From Sinohyriopsis cumingii (Eukaryota; Mollusca; Bivalvia; Unionida; Unionidae), in the NCBI GenBank assembly GCA_028554795.2, contig CM068825.1, positions 160,887,398-160,951,397 of the forward strand: a stretch of DNA of 64,000 nt, read 5' to 3'. A program made the position numbers and the translations under genes. Below, one piece after another: positions 10,347 to 20,376 of the stretch; the stretch's first letter is position 1; every line of letters begins with the position of its first letter. The notes beneath the pieces were generated by a model. The model ran no database searches and had not been told where the DNA came from. It saw nothing but the letters and a program-made list of their open reading frames with translations.

Positions 10347-10374
10347 AGTGTCTGATCTGAATACGCACTCTAGG

Positions 10375-11040
10375 TAGGTAGGTAGGTAAATGAATTTGAT
10401 AGGGATAGCGGAGTTTTATAGGGACAAACAACGACCAATACATACACACATAAAACAACGTACGCGCGCACACATACACACAAACAAGCACACAAACCAA
10501 ACGTACGCGTACAAAAAATCATATACAAACACAAACGTACGAGTGCCCGCACATACACACACAAGGAAGAAGAAAAAACAAACCCAAAATATAATATCCA
10601 CACAGAGAAAAGAAGAAAAATAATAACCCAAAATATACTATCCACACAGAGAGAAGATAGAAAAACTAACCGCAAATATACTATCCACACAAACGTACCA
10701 GAACGCATACAAAACACACACTCTACTATCCACAAAAAGTATGTGGACGCATACATTCCCCAAATATAATATCCACACAAACGTACGCGAACGCATATAA
10801 ACACCAAATAAACTATTCACACAAACGAACGCGAACGCATACAAAAACAATATCTACTATCCATACAAAATTACGCTAACGAATACAAACACACTCTACT
10901 AGCCACATACAGGAAGAAGATAAAACAACCCCCAAATATACTATCCACACAACGTAACCGGACGCGCGCGCGCACACACACACACACACACGCGCGCGCA
11001 CGCACACGCACACACACACGCGCGCACAATCATATCAGCA
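10375..11040. repeat. Element A inner-end minisatellite and GC/AC tracts
   Basis: Begins GGTAGGTAGGTAGGTA and GATAGGGATAGCGGAGTTTTA, as in element B's arms. It continues with CCAAATATACTATCCACAC / AACGTACGCGAACGCATAC units (10560-10960) and alternating CGCGCGCG and CACACACA runs (10455-10500, 10962-11027) that favour Z-DNA. ORFs here on both strands are repeat artefacts. Only the left side of element A has this part. Confidence 0.85.
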
Positions 11041-11417
11041 AAAGAGGTGAGTGTTTATAGTCACACTACACCACATCCACACTAAATGGCAACTTGAATA
11101 GTCTCTTTTCTAGAGATTTGGTTAGCCCTGAGATGGGCTGTTTCTTGAACTCTAAATACATCTAGTTAATGGTGACATCTTCCAGGCATGACACCACAGA
11201 CACAACGGCGGCTCTAGTCATTGTCCAAATGGAGTGTAGCTGCTGGGGGTGTGGAGGCAGGTTAAGTGTCCTCATAATCCCAGGTTCACTTTGCGGGACC
11301 CTGAAGACTCTGTCTCTTACAGTCCATCGTCCTGATTATGGATACTGCTGTGGTGTCCTTGCTTGTGGGGGACGCCGCTGTCTTTTCAACTCCTCCTCCC
11401 AGTTTTCCATCTGGGGA
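11041..11417. other. Element A interior, no confident gene
   Basis: Lies downstream of the capsid-protein relic. Minus-strand frames continue (for example NWEEELKRQRRPPQARTPQQ near 11340-11400), but I cannot assign them. Confidence 0.4.
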
Positions 11418-12347
11418 TCACGGCTCTTGGTAGTGGTTGTGACAGTTGCTATAGCGACTGACTTCCATCTTGGACATGTTGTAGTGCTGAAACTCGAAAG
11501 GATTTTGATTGGGGGTTCCGTTAAAGGCTGCACTGCAAACGATACCAATAATCAATCGCTTGGGTAACTGTCCTTGGAACAGATGATCTTCGATCTTGGA
11601 TCGGAGTCCAGTGGCAATGGTGAACTTTTTCACTTCCACGCGTCGTATCGGATAGTTGGCGGTCGTTCTGCTCAAAGTGTGACTCATGTCGTTTCCCGCT
11701 TTAGGTAACACTTCCGCGCGTCGCACGTAGAGTCTGGCTTCCTCGATGATGGTTCTGTTATCGGCAGTACCAGTCATCAAGCGGAAAACAGAACTGCTGA
11801 GATTGAGTCTTAGGCGAACATCCACGCCGTTAAGCAAATACATCTCTTCTAACCACATGTCTAAATGCATCTATCAGTTCTAAACTTCGGCTTCCAGAAA
11901 TTTTCTTTTGAAGTTTGTCGAATCCCTTATTGGTGAAATGTGTATCTGTCACCTCATTGAACCTGCTCGCTGTATCAGGTTCCCATACCACGCAAGCATC
12001 CAGATGGGTGTTTTGGCTTTTTTTTCCGTACGTCAAGAGATTTTCTAGGTAGGCTCGATAAGGGTAAGTATCCATGATGCTGCTGATCATTTTGTTATTC
12101 AAGTTCAAATCCACCTCGCTGAACAAGGAATGCATGAAATTGTTGACGGGAGCTACTGCCTCATCGGCATCTATATCGCTACCATCCGTTTCGTTCACCT
12201 TGACTTTTAGGTACATGTAACTGCCGTCAAAGAGAAGATGGGATGAAATTCGTCCCATTGGGATTCTTGCATCGTCATCTTAGTGGACGGCATGGCAAAC
12301 AGATCCAGTTCCGACTTGGAATAGACGCAAGATTCTCGGTACATCAT
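11418..12347 (-). pseudogene. F54H12.2-like capsid-type protein relic (element A)
   Basis: The start region reads KSELDLFAMPSTKMT, matching the 'SELDLF-x-x-P' opening of the F54H12.2-like family. Further pieces include VAPVNNFMHSLFSEVDLNLN, TYPYRAYLENLLTYGK, MYLLNGVDVRLRL, YPIRRVEVKKFTI and FQGQLPKRLIIGIV, all in the family's usual order. This family is abundant in invertebrate genomes, and its members sit in Polinton-type elements next to penton and ATPase genes; I take it to be the capsid protein of this lineage, an inference from context. It directly follows the penton relic on the same strand. The C-terminal part is not recognisable here, while element B keeps a C-terminal piece. Fossil with a few breaks. 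Confidence 0.85.
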
Positions 12348-12570
12348 TTTCTTTCTTTTTCTCGCTCTGTGATTTTTTTAATAATCTAAAACGTCTTAGT
12401 CTTTTTTCTTAGTCTTTCTTGCTCTGCGGGTGTGAAGTCCTCTGGAAGGGTGTCTTCGTCGTCCCTTTGTGCCTTGTCCTTGCTGTGGCGTCAAGGAAGC
12501 AGGAATGCCTGAATCGGCACATTTATAGGAGTTTCTCGCCGACTCCTCAGTACACTGGATATATCACTTA

Positions 12571-13010
12571 CAGCTCGTTAGAGAATCGTTTTCGAAAATG
12601 GAGTTTCACCGTGACTTCCCCTTGGTAATGGAATATTTTGTCCCAAATCTCATTTTATGGCAATGTTGACAGTGTCGAAATACGACTTACTGACGGGCAA
12701 ATAGTGAAGAATTTACAAATTAGCGGTGAATGTGATAGGTGTTTCCACCTTTCTCGTCAGTGACCGTGGTTCAATTCATTTTGAAAGTAATGACACGTAA
12801 TAACGGTACAGAGGTGTCCCACCACGTTGTACTGCACCACATCGAAGTACACAAAGATCAAATTGAGTCCTTCATTCAGTTCTACAGGGGATCCAAAAAT
12901 AATGTAAAAAAAATAATATTACTGTTGATCTTCCGTCTCAAATTCTGTGCTACCAACTATGGATGTCCACCCAACATTTCAAACAAACTACCATTAATCC
13001 TGATGGACTA
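12571..13010 (-). pseudogene. Penton-type minor capsid protein relic, partial (element A)
   Basis: Minus-strand pieces FNGSLFEMLGGHP and VKLHFRKRFSNEL correspond to residues near the middle and end of the better preserved copy in element B (54666-55172), and DNA similarity runs through the whole stretch; the plus-strand ORF at 12739-13011 is its shadow, mirroring the shadow in B. In Polintons the penton or minor capsid gene lies next to the capsid gene, as here. Fossil, partial, with several breaks. Confidence 0.75.
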
Positions 13011-13545
13011 AGCTTCGATATCCTGAAGGGATAATCGGTTCTTGTTTCACTTCTGTCTTCACCTTCCTTTTCTCTTCTATGGAAGAAGGAGTGGCCATCA
13101 TCTTTTTAATCCATCGAATTCTGGATGTAGGTGGTTTTGTTAACTTGCGTTCTTTCTCTGGTGGTATTGCTAACTTGCGTACTTTTTCTGGTGAAGTTTG
13201 AAACTCATCTTCTTCGCCTTTTTCCGTCTTGGTCACTGGGGGTACTGGTGGTGGTGAACGTTTCATCAGGGTCTTAAAATCTTTTAGAGTCGGCTGAGCT
13301 GTTTTGTCTACAGCTTTCTGGTGACAGAGTTCCAGTCATTACAATAATTGACCGTAACTTTGCGATTTTTCTGTTTCGGACAAATCGTTGCGATCCATCA
13401 ACGATTGCAATTCTTGTTGTAACTGGGACATCACGGTCAATTGAGGATTGGGAGGCAAATGCGGGTCCGTTGTTGTCAACGATGGTATTCCATTCATCGT
13501 TTGTAAAGCACTAGAGCAAGTTTTCGTCCTTCCATTCGATTCCAA
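12994..13545 (-). pseudogene. Polinton-type coiled-coil/Lys-rich protein relic (element A)
   Basis: The upstream part contains LTVMSQLQQELQSLMDRNDL followed by SETEKSQSYGQLL, matching a recurrent Polinton ORF whose hallmark is a 'LQ-x-E-x-x-x-L-x-x-x-DL-x-x-x-EK-x-x-x-Y-x-QLL' helix. The downstream part (12994-13266) is rich in Pro, Lys and Glu (PPPVPPVTKTEKGEEDEF, EEKRKVKTEVKQEP), as in the linker of such proteins. Role in the virion unknown. It lies between small-protein relics and the penton relic on the same strand. Fossil with a few breaks. Confidence 0.55.
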
Positions 13546-13599
13546 AGGTCACATCAGAGATCATTTGACTCCAGAGGTCCCTTTTATCATCTTGGTCAT

Positions 13600-13829
13600 T
13601 TTATCAAGAACCCATAGGTAAAATGACTCCCAACGGTCCCCTCAGCATTGCTCCCGCTATTCCTTTGACAAGAGCTCCTAAAACAATCCTCTATTTGCCC
13701 ATTTGGCGAAGAACGTGCCAATGTTCGGCTAAGCATTCTTTCTGGTGTTTAGACAAAGGTATCGTTCCTTTCAAGACATTCAGACAACATTCGCTCACGG
13801 TATCGATGACATATTTGGAGGCTGTTTGA
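13600..13829 (-). pseudogene. Small Polinton structural-type protein relic 1 (element A)
   Basis: The minus-strand frame reads ASKYVIDTVSECCLNVLKGT, then IPLSKHQKECLAEHWHVLRQ and, in the same region, GALVKGIAGAMLRGPLGVIL. This fits a small protein widespread in Polinton-like elements: a 'CLNLLKGN-x-PL-x-x-x-QK-x-x-L' helix, a basic stretch and a Gly-rich hydrophobic end. It may correspond to a membrane-active or core polypeptide, but I cannot say which. A second relic of the same pattern lies upstream at 14880-15170. Fossil with one or two breaks. Confidence 0.55.
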
Positions 13830-14435
13830 ACGAGTCATTTTCGCATGAATGAATGAGTTTTGGACAGGGCAGACAACATATTCCAATGCGTGGATAAACG
13901 AGGAGGCAGTCCTTTCCTTGTCTTTATAGTTTTTTAGCTACAGAGTGGTGTGCACTCATTTTAGGGGACATCCTTTTGGCTCAGGAGCAAAACATACACT
14001 GAAGTACATCGCTTGACCTGCGTCCTTTTATCCTATTTGTTTGAGAAGGTTTGAAAAATTCCTTCCTTTTGGTTGCTCCTCTTTTTCTTAGGAAGACTGC
14101 GTCTTTTCAGGGGTAGACGACAATGCTTGGCTAAGTGTTTTTTCGGATGACGAGAATGTCCTGTTCTTTTTCCTTTTCATTTTAGTACAGAACGAGGATG
14201 TTGGTAACGGTGTGTGCTTGCTTTAAGAGACATCTTTGGGCGTTCGGGAGCACGAAAACACTAATCCCCATCCAGGTCTTTTTATAATGGAATGCGTCGC
14301 CACTGATTGCTTTTACATCGTATAAACATAATGGCAGGCATCACACGTCGTGGAGGGGTTGCAAGGGACTAAATCGAGCTAGTTCTTGCTTGGACAAATC
14401 CAATAAACTCTATAATATGCCCTATCTCTCTTCGA
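13830..14435 (-). other. Element A interior, no confident gene
   Basis: Minus-strand pieces are Ser/Lys-rich (for example KRKKNRTFSSSEKTLSQALS near 14100-14180). No family recognised. Confidence 0.35.
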
Positions 14436-14836
14436 CTATGGTATTGGGAGCGGATCAGCTGCTACTGCCGCTAAAGAGGAGGAAGGTGTCACCGCTGGTG
14501 GAGACGTTCTTGGAGACGCGGGTTTCCATTGTTTCATCAAATGAGGAAGAACGGGTGTCAAATTGGGTTTGGGTGGCATCACTAGTAACGGAGAAGTGGA
14601 GGAACGTGATGCTACTGTAGAAGCGTTCACCGTCGCTGTAGGTCGTGTCCTCTTGCGGAAAGAAGCTGTTTTCTGGGTCTTTTGTTTGGGCTTTCTTTTT
14701 CTTTTTCTATAGGTTTTTTTGTTTCAATTGCTGTGTGAACAGGTCTCGACACTACTGCTCTTTTTCTTTTGGGTCTGTTTGGGTTTTTTGTGGATTGATT
14801 TTTTCGGGGAGAAATTTGGGGGCATTGGGATCCCAT
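14436..14836 (-). pseudogene. Basic (Lys/Arg/Pro-rich) protein relic (element A)
   Basis: Minus-strand frames read NQSTKNPNRPKRKRAVVSRP and EKEKESPNKRPRKQLLSARG, then Ser/Pro/Thr-rich sequence. The composition resembles a DNA-condensing core protein such as adenoviral pVII or mu, but there is no sequence match I can cite, so the function is a guess. It lies within the virion-gene relics on the same strand. Confidence 0.4.
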
Positions 14837-14879
14837 TTTAAGAGGGAGCGAATGACGACACCTCCTAGAGAATCGCTAC

Positions 14880-15170
14880 CTCAAGGTTTCAAAATGATTT
14901 GCTCTTTGGCTTGAGTGTTGATGCGAGGATTGGCCAGTTGCGTCAAGGCTACTTTGTTTTTCGGAAAAAAGCGTTTGGTTTGATGTGGAATGTGAATGAT
15001 GCCTTGCAGTAATTGGCGTACTGTCACCATAACCCATCGTAAGACTTATCTGAGAGTGGCTTCTAAGACACAAGCACGTATTTGTGGATTTTTTACGCGA
15101 CTGATACCGTACAAGACACAAATCAGTTTGACGGTAAGATGAGAATGAAGGGATGTCATGTTGACGCTGT
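14880..15170 (-). pseudogene. Small Polinton structural-type protein relic 2 (element A)
   Basis: Minus-strand pieces LLQGIIHIPHQTKRFFPKNK, VALTQLANPRINTQAKEQII and GSDSLGGVVIRSLL repeat the pattern of relic 1: a 'LL-x-G-x-I-x-x-P-x-x-x-K' helix, a 'K-x-x-LxxLA' stretch and a Gly-rich hydrophobic end. The two relics are distant paralogues, separated by the basic protein. Fossil with one or two breaks. Confidence 0.5.
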
Positions 15171-15231
15171 GTAAGACATACCCAAAGTGACCGTGGTTTT
15201 TATGGATTTTGTTGTTGTTGTTATTAAGTCG

Positions 15232-15645
15232 ACAACGGGGACTTCTATACGACAGGCTATCCGTCTTGGCACCAGCGGTGAAACAGATTGGTACAAAATC
15301 GCAAATAATTGGTGGTGGTTGGTTTAAATCCACGAGTTAATAGGCGTGTGGGGTTTGAGTGGCATCGTCGTTCGCATGTGTCAGCCAAGGCGTTCCTAAC
15401 TGTTTGGCTACGACTTGCACTTGCGATTTATCTCTAGGGCTTTCAAACAAGACCACGTAATGAGCATTGAGTCTGATGGCGCGATGGGCTTTACTATACT
15501 GAAACAAATTTTGAGTGATGTAAATGACATTGGCGTTACGGTGATGCCATTTGCGCGTAAACTACAGTTTAATTTCTTATTCGTCTTCTACTAACATGTC
15601 GTCGAAGATGACCAAGTCACTTTCAATACTGTTGAAAATATTCAT
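15232..15645 (-). pseudogene. Packaging ATPase (A32/FtsK-like) C-terminal relic (element A)
   Basis: The minus strand gives SIESDLVIFDDMLVEDE, where LVIFDD is a Walker B-type strand, then KWHHRNANVIYITQNLFQYS, the 'RH-x-N-x-S-x-x-Y-x-x-QN-x-F' signature of the A32-like packaging ATPases, and AHYVVLFESPRDKSQVQVVA, with TPHAY followed by LVDLNQP at the end. In Polintons this enzyme would pump DNA into capsids. The N-terminal Walker A region is not present. The relic abuts the inner edge of the right TIR. Fossil with a few breaks. Confidence 0.85.
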
Positions 15646-15674
15646 CTAGTGTCCAGTACAATGGCGTTATTGAA

Positions 15675-15895
15675 GCTGTAAATTTTGAGACTATACATAT
15701 AGACTTGGGTTTTGCCTCAGATTTTAGCTATAAATAGATGCTAGGGTTTCTTAACAGGAACGTCAAACAAGTTGAGACTATAAATATATAGTAGGTTTTT
15801 CCAAAGGAATTTTCCACAATTTGTAAGCTGAAATAAATACTGGGTTTTTCCAAAGGATTTCCTACGAGTGGTGACTATAAATAGATACTAGCGTT
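15675..15895. promoter_or_regulatory. TATA-like box array, element A right TIR, inner
   Basis: ACTATACATATAG, GCTATAAATAGAT, ACTATAAATATAT, TGAAATAAATACT and ACTATAAATAGAT recur about every 45-50 bp, mirroring the left TIR and element B. Confidence 0.55.
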
Positions 15896-16077
15896 CTTCC
15901 ACATAGTATTTTTGGCAGTGTAAGAGTTAGTCTATCTTGTGAGATTTTATCTCCTTCTCGTACATTATAAGCTAACACATAACGTCTATACAACCCCAAT
16001 ATTTCCATGTTCAATTCCTCTTGACGCCAAAGAGACTCATTCAATTTCCCCCTTGGCGCTATAGTGGCCCACAACCT

Positions 16078-16395
16078 TTTCAAGGATAGCTTGAAGAGCT
16101 GATTAAAGAAGAAAAGGAGGAGAAGGAGGATGAAGAGGATATACATAGGATGAGAGAATGGAATAATAAAAAAGAAAAGGAAGAAGAAAATGAAAGGAAG
16201 AAAAAGGAAAAGGAGAAAGAAAACAGGAGGAGGAAACAAATGAAAAAAGAAAACGACAACAGCGATAACATGACTAAGAAGATAGTGGAGGAAAAGAAGA
16301 AACTAGAGGAACAAGAAGAAGAAACCCAAAGGCCCTTTTCAGGGCCGCTCCATTGTCTCGAAAAAAATTTGCTTTCTTGCCTAAATTTATTTTAG
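16078..16395 (+). pseudogene. Element A right-TIR copy of Lys/Glu-rich protein
   Basis: The open part from 16150 begins MREWNNKKEKEEENERKKKE and continues KENRRRKQMKKENDNSDN, then KIVEEKKKLEEQEEETQRPF. Mirror of the left-TIR copy and likewise directed outward. The hairpin GGCCCT-TTTC-AGGGCC (16331-16346) lies in its last codons and is also present in element C at 2021-2036. Function unknown; nearly all charged, so a helix or coiled coil is likely. Confidence 0.6.
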
Positions 16396-16483
16396 CCGAT
16401 TTCATGTTATATTTTATATTTGCCTCCAAAAGCATTTACTCTCTTGCCTAAATTTGTTAGTCGATTTTATAGTTTAGGTGTGA

Positions 16484-16505
16484 TAGACTGATGCTCGTCA
16501 GTCTA
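16484..16505. repeat. Palindrome TAGACTGATG-CT-CGTCAGTCTA
   Basis: Right-TIR partner of 9398-9419; arms pair except for one G/T position. Confidence 0.8.
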
Positions 16506-16617
16506 TGTCTATATGTTATATATGTCCATGTCTATATATCTACTGTATTTGTCTCTACCTATCGTAGCGTTTATTCACGTCAGACCCTTGTAAAAGTGTT
16601 GCCAATGTCCAGTACCG

Positions 16618-16625
16618 TGACGTCA
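16618..16625. promoter_or_regulatory. CRE (TGACGTCA), element A right TIR, outer
   Basis: Perfect CREB/ATF consensus, mirror of 9278-9285. Confidence 0.7.
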
Positions 16626-16824
16626 CCTCACATGTTCCATTCCTATTATCCTTATACAGTAACCAAATTTTTCCTTGTCGCTATACAGTCCCAATATTCC
16701 CCATGTTAAATTCCCCTTGTCACTAAACGTTCCCAGGGTGATCTGAAAAGTCGTGTCGCTAAACGTTCACGTAGGGGTCACTAATGTATTTTCCATTGTC
16801 GCTAAACCTTCCCCATATACTACT

Positions 16825-16830
16825 CCTGAA
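16825..16830. repeat. Target-site duplication of element A (CCTGAA), right copy
   Basis: Matches 9072-9077 exactly. Confidence 0.9.
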
Positions 16831-16964
16831 TCTGTGTATTTAGCACTACCTGGATCAAAACGGGATTGGCCCTCTTTTGATTGAGTTAGATAACTTTCTC
16901 GATCACGTTGAGTATCTCTCTCTATCTCTGTCATATTAAAGTCTCCATACTGTATACTGGCCAT
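16825..16964 (-). CDS. Possible host exon interrupted or abutted by element A
   Basis: From an ATG at 16964 the minus strand reads MASIQYGDFNMTEIERDTQR, then DRESYLTQSKEGQSRFDPGS and AKYTDS up to the edge of element A: 46-47 residues, hydrophilic and without low-complexity bias. On the far side of the element, after the shared TTCAGG, the minus strand continues GTAAAACAATT, a plausible splice donor. So the insertion may sit at the end of a first coding exon. I do not recognise the protein. Alternatively it is a chance frame or part of an older transposon. Confidence 0.3.
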
Positions 16965-19088
16965 AGTTACATCGTGTTTTTTTTTAAATTCCTAATTATA
17001 CTTCTTTCTTATGTTGGTGACTCCATATCTAAGTAATTATTTGTATCTGGTTGATATATATCAGAATGTATCTTGTTTATGAGTCTAGGTTCTGTCTTGT
17101 TCATGAAGCCTGTATTGAAGAAGTAATTTACTCAACATATCTTCTACTTTCCCTGTTTTTTTGTTAACCATAGGGTTAATGTTTTATACACTCCCCCAAT
17201 GATATGAGTAAAGGCAAGACTTTTGTGTGTGGTGATTCTGCCCCATCGCCGTGTTCTAAACGAATGAGCATATGTATTTGTATATTTCTGCAATGACGTT
17301 AGATGATAGGTGTGATTCTGTCTTATTGGGACAATCTTCTGCCGTTACTGAGCTAATTGTCATACTACCGAAGGAGCATACTTATATCATTAATTGGTCA
17401 AAATATGGGACAGATAATGATGAAGAAAAATTATTTAGCTTTCTGAGTACATTAAGTGAGAATCACTGAATGAGGTAGGGTGAAGTGGGACAGAGAATTC
17501 AGACATTGATGCTACATACGATTTAACAATGCGTCAATTCCACATTCACACGTGGTATTTTTCTCAGTCAAATGTTTGATTAGAGCCAACATTGCTGTGT
17601 TGGAGTAGCATTCGATAAACATCTGTGTAATGAAGACGTCTGTACTTATTTAAATTACATCTAAATGGAAAGACTAGTTATTACTTTATCAGTATTCCCA
17701 GGGATGGTGTTAACGAGGCAACGATATGTCATTCACACCTAGTTTGTTTACTTAGACGGAAATAAATGAATTAGAATGTTAGGCTTGATATTACCTGTAG
17801 CATCAATATGCCAACATCTGGAGCTTTTCTTTCTTTCTTTCTTTCTTTCTTTCTTTTTTAGTTTCCAGCAGACGCTTTCACTTACAGTCATTTTGCTAAA
17901 ACAGTGAGTTGACTGTCGTGTAGGAGATCAAGAATAATACCGTCTTTAACTTCCGGAACTGCTATAGTGTATTTGGTGAGATACGAGCTGAATAATTTTA
18001 ATCAAATGTGGTAAGTATTAAGAGGTCACGTTTGTGAAAAAAAGATAAAACTATTTTAAAGATTTTGATACAATATCCCACATTGCAATCAACATTAAAG
18101 CCTTTCTATTTCAGGTTTGTACAAATGGCATCATTGTATTCATTGTATTAACTAAGGCTGCTGCAGTTTCAACATTTCCCCAGTTTCACATTCGTGCTTG
18201 ATACATATTATAGATGTAAACATATGCAAATATTCCACACACGTTATATATGTGAATATATACCAATATGCGATCTTATGATAGCCACTGGGACCGATAT
18301 TAGAAATAATAGACCCAAGATGCCTTTCGAACGACTATCGTTCTATATCTGCACCGCCAATTTGCACCACATTTCCAATGTTCATTACTAATTATAACAT
18401 GCAAGAGATTTTTTCCTGTCTAGGATTGGCCTCACTGAACTTGGTTATTTTGAGCAACCGTGTACGTTTGGCTAGATCTTCCATTTTAACATGGTCGCTG
18501 GTACTTAATAAAGATCGGAAATGAATGTTTTTGCATTTAAATATTGCGCGATTCATTCAGAGACAAATAAACACGAAGTTTTTGTAACTAGCTTTTTTGA
18601 GAAAAAATCTTTTTGGAAAAAAGGTCCAGATGTTCAACTGATGTAGTTTCTTAAGTAAAGAAACACATTTTTAAGGTTACTTCTCAAATTCTGTTTAAAC
18701 AAATTAGTCTAATTTCACTGGGCTCAACTAACAGCAGGGTTTTCATATTTTTTAAATAATTGCTGGTCTACCATATGACTTTGGCGCTGTTACTACATGT
18801 ATAATTTTTATCACATTTTTATTGCAATCTCGTCGTAAGGATGTTTTTCAGGTACATTAAAGATTCCAATCCGTATTAAAATAAAGGCATATTTTTTGTT
18901 TAAAAGTGCACCCTAAATGAGTACGTCCAATAATAATAATTCTGTTTCATCCTTGTAATGGTCAAATTCCTTCAGTATGTTGTTTTTTCTTGTTGAGCGC
19001 AATATGTGAGGCATGCTATCACTTTAACCAGTTGAAGAATATGTGGTCGAGAATGGTAAGCGAACTGAACTCTGGTTCATAAACAAAT
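16965..19088. other. No gene recognised
   Basis: Contains a (TTTC)n run at 17826-17856. Short ORFs at 17272-17469 and 18194-18391 show no known motif. Confidence 0.55.
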
Positions 19089-19307
19089 ACCATATATACT
19101 CGCTTATAAGACGAGTCCAACATCAAACTGCATAGACCCATATCTGCAGTCGCATACTGCAACAGGAAATCTCGGCATGTGCAGTTTGCTTGGAGAAATA
19201 AGTGGAACAAACCATATAAAGCCTAATCTGAAGGCGCGTTTTGCTAAAGCAGATCAGGATCTCTATTGTTTGCAATTTGTCTCGACTTGTAAGCGAGTAC
19301 ATACTTG
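19089..19307. mobile_element. Short TIR element (MITE-like), family 1 copy 1
   Basis: Starts ACCATATATACTCGCTTATA and ends, on the other strand, near AAGTATGTACTCGCTTACAAG. The interior matches the element at 37563-37794 in reverse orientation (CATAGACCCATATCTGCAGTCGCA versus ACATACCCAGATCTGCCGTCGCA). No transposase; superfamily not determined. Confidence 0.75.
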
Positions 19308-20189
19308 ACATTTTGGGAATCTTACTTTCTTAGAAGTATACTGGCTGTGGATTCTTGGTCGATCTTAACAGTTTCGAGTATCTATCTGCGTTTGGGAAAG
19401 ATAAATAATAATATAGCACCATCATAGATATTTCTTAGTTATTTAATTTGCAAAATAATCTTTGGATCATTCTCCGGATATTTTGTAAAGTGAAGGCTAT
19501 CGTTCTTGACAAACACAAAAATGCAACCTCTATCTCTCTGTTTAGCTAATTTGCTAGCAGTAGATCCTTCAAGCAAGACCATTCTCAACGTCAAAGAGGA
19601 ACAACTAATAATATCGCATAATCTGACGTCACTGTCTGGTACAGCGTTTGGAGTTGCGTGACTTCGACAAGCATGATGATAAATAGTTCTAGACAATTTT
19701 CATTCAACAAAAATACTCTTAATGGATCGTGTGACCATCAAACAGAGCTGGTTTTTGATTTTATTACTAAGCGTGATCCTACTCAGAGTCAGAAAACACT
19801 GAGAATCTTTGTAAAATTTGCTACCGTAGCTTGTTTGGGAATATGTTTTGAAGGAATGATTAAGAATGACATTAAGTTTCACGAACTTTCCAGAGACTGA
19901 CGTCAACTTAAAGTGGCTTATAGTCTGTCTTGATTCCCCATTTAAGACAGGGAAGTCTAAAAATTATTCGCGGTTATCGAGGTCTTGCAATCAAATTGCA
20001 CTCTGCTAAGAAAACCACTGCACATTGATTTCTTGTCATTAAAAGCCTTTAATTTGCTAAGAAAAGTGTGAATTTATAATTTCCGTTTGCAGCGTTCTAT
20101 GGCTCGCCATGTTTAGAGTTCATGTTTACTTACCAGTGTCTCCGGTTACGTAACATATGATTTGCACGGATAACGGCTTTTCTCAGTAA
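19308..20189. other. No gene recognised
   Basis: Overlapping ORFs on both strands at 19439-19906 (up to 85 residues) show no motif. Confidence 0.5.
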
Positions 20190-20376
20190 CACGAGCAGAG
20201 TGTTATCTAGTAAGCAAAAAGCAGCTTCACGAGTAGAGTGTTATCGGGTAAGCAAATAACAGCTTCACGAGCAGAGTGTTATCGGGTAAGCAAATAGCAG
20301 CTTCACGAGTAGAGTGTTATCGGGTAAGCAAATAGCAGCTTCACGAGTAGAGTGTTATCGGGTAAGCAAATAACAG
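20190..20376 (+). repeat. 38-bp tandem repeat, about 5 copies
   Basis: Unit GCAGCTTCACGAGTAGAGTG + TTATCGGGTAAGCAAATA, repeating exactly every 38 bp (20221, 20259, 20297, 20335). Copies are nearly identical. Confidence 0.95.

Larger units (their letters stand above)
9078..16824 (-). mobile_element. Polinton/Maverick-type element A, complete ends, 7.7 kb, defective
   Basis: Ends are AGAAGTAGATGGGG (left) and, on its own strand, AGTAGTATATGGGG (right), with 6-bp duplications CCTGAA outside. The TIRs run about 9078-10325 and 15646-16824 and are similar but clearly diverged, so this is an older insertion than B. Between them, minus-strand relics of the virion module appear in the order packaging ATPase, small protein, basic protein, second small protein, coiled-coil protein, penton-type protein, F54H12.2-like capsid protein. 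No integrase, DNA polymerase B or protease was recognised. At 7.7 kb it is about half the usual 15-20 kb length, and its genes carry many breaks. Confidence 0.92.
15646..16824. repeat. Element A right TIR
   Basis: Inverted copy of 9078-10325. Holds, from inside out, a TATA-like array (15675-15895), subterminal repeats (about 15990-16070), a Lys/Glu-rich ORF, a TAGACTGATG palindrome, a CRE at 16618 and outer subterminal repeats ending CCCCATATACTACT. Confidence 0.9.

Noticed and set aside
10231-10850. Cys/Val-rich minus-strand ORFs up to 145 residues
   Set aside because: Translations of CA/GC tracts and minisatellite units; no protein-like composition.
14336-14375. Plus-strand peptide MAGITRRGGVARD resembling the ARRGGVKR stretch of histone H4
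   Set aside because: Similarity ends after about eight residues and neither side reads as H4; the stretch lies among minus-strand relics. Chance match.
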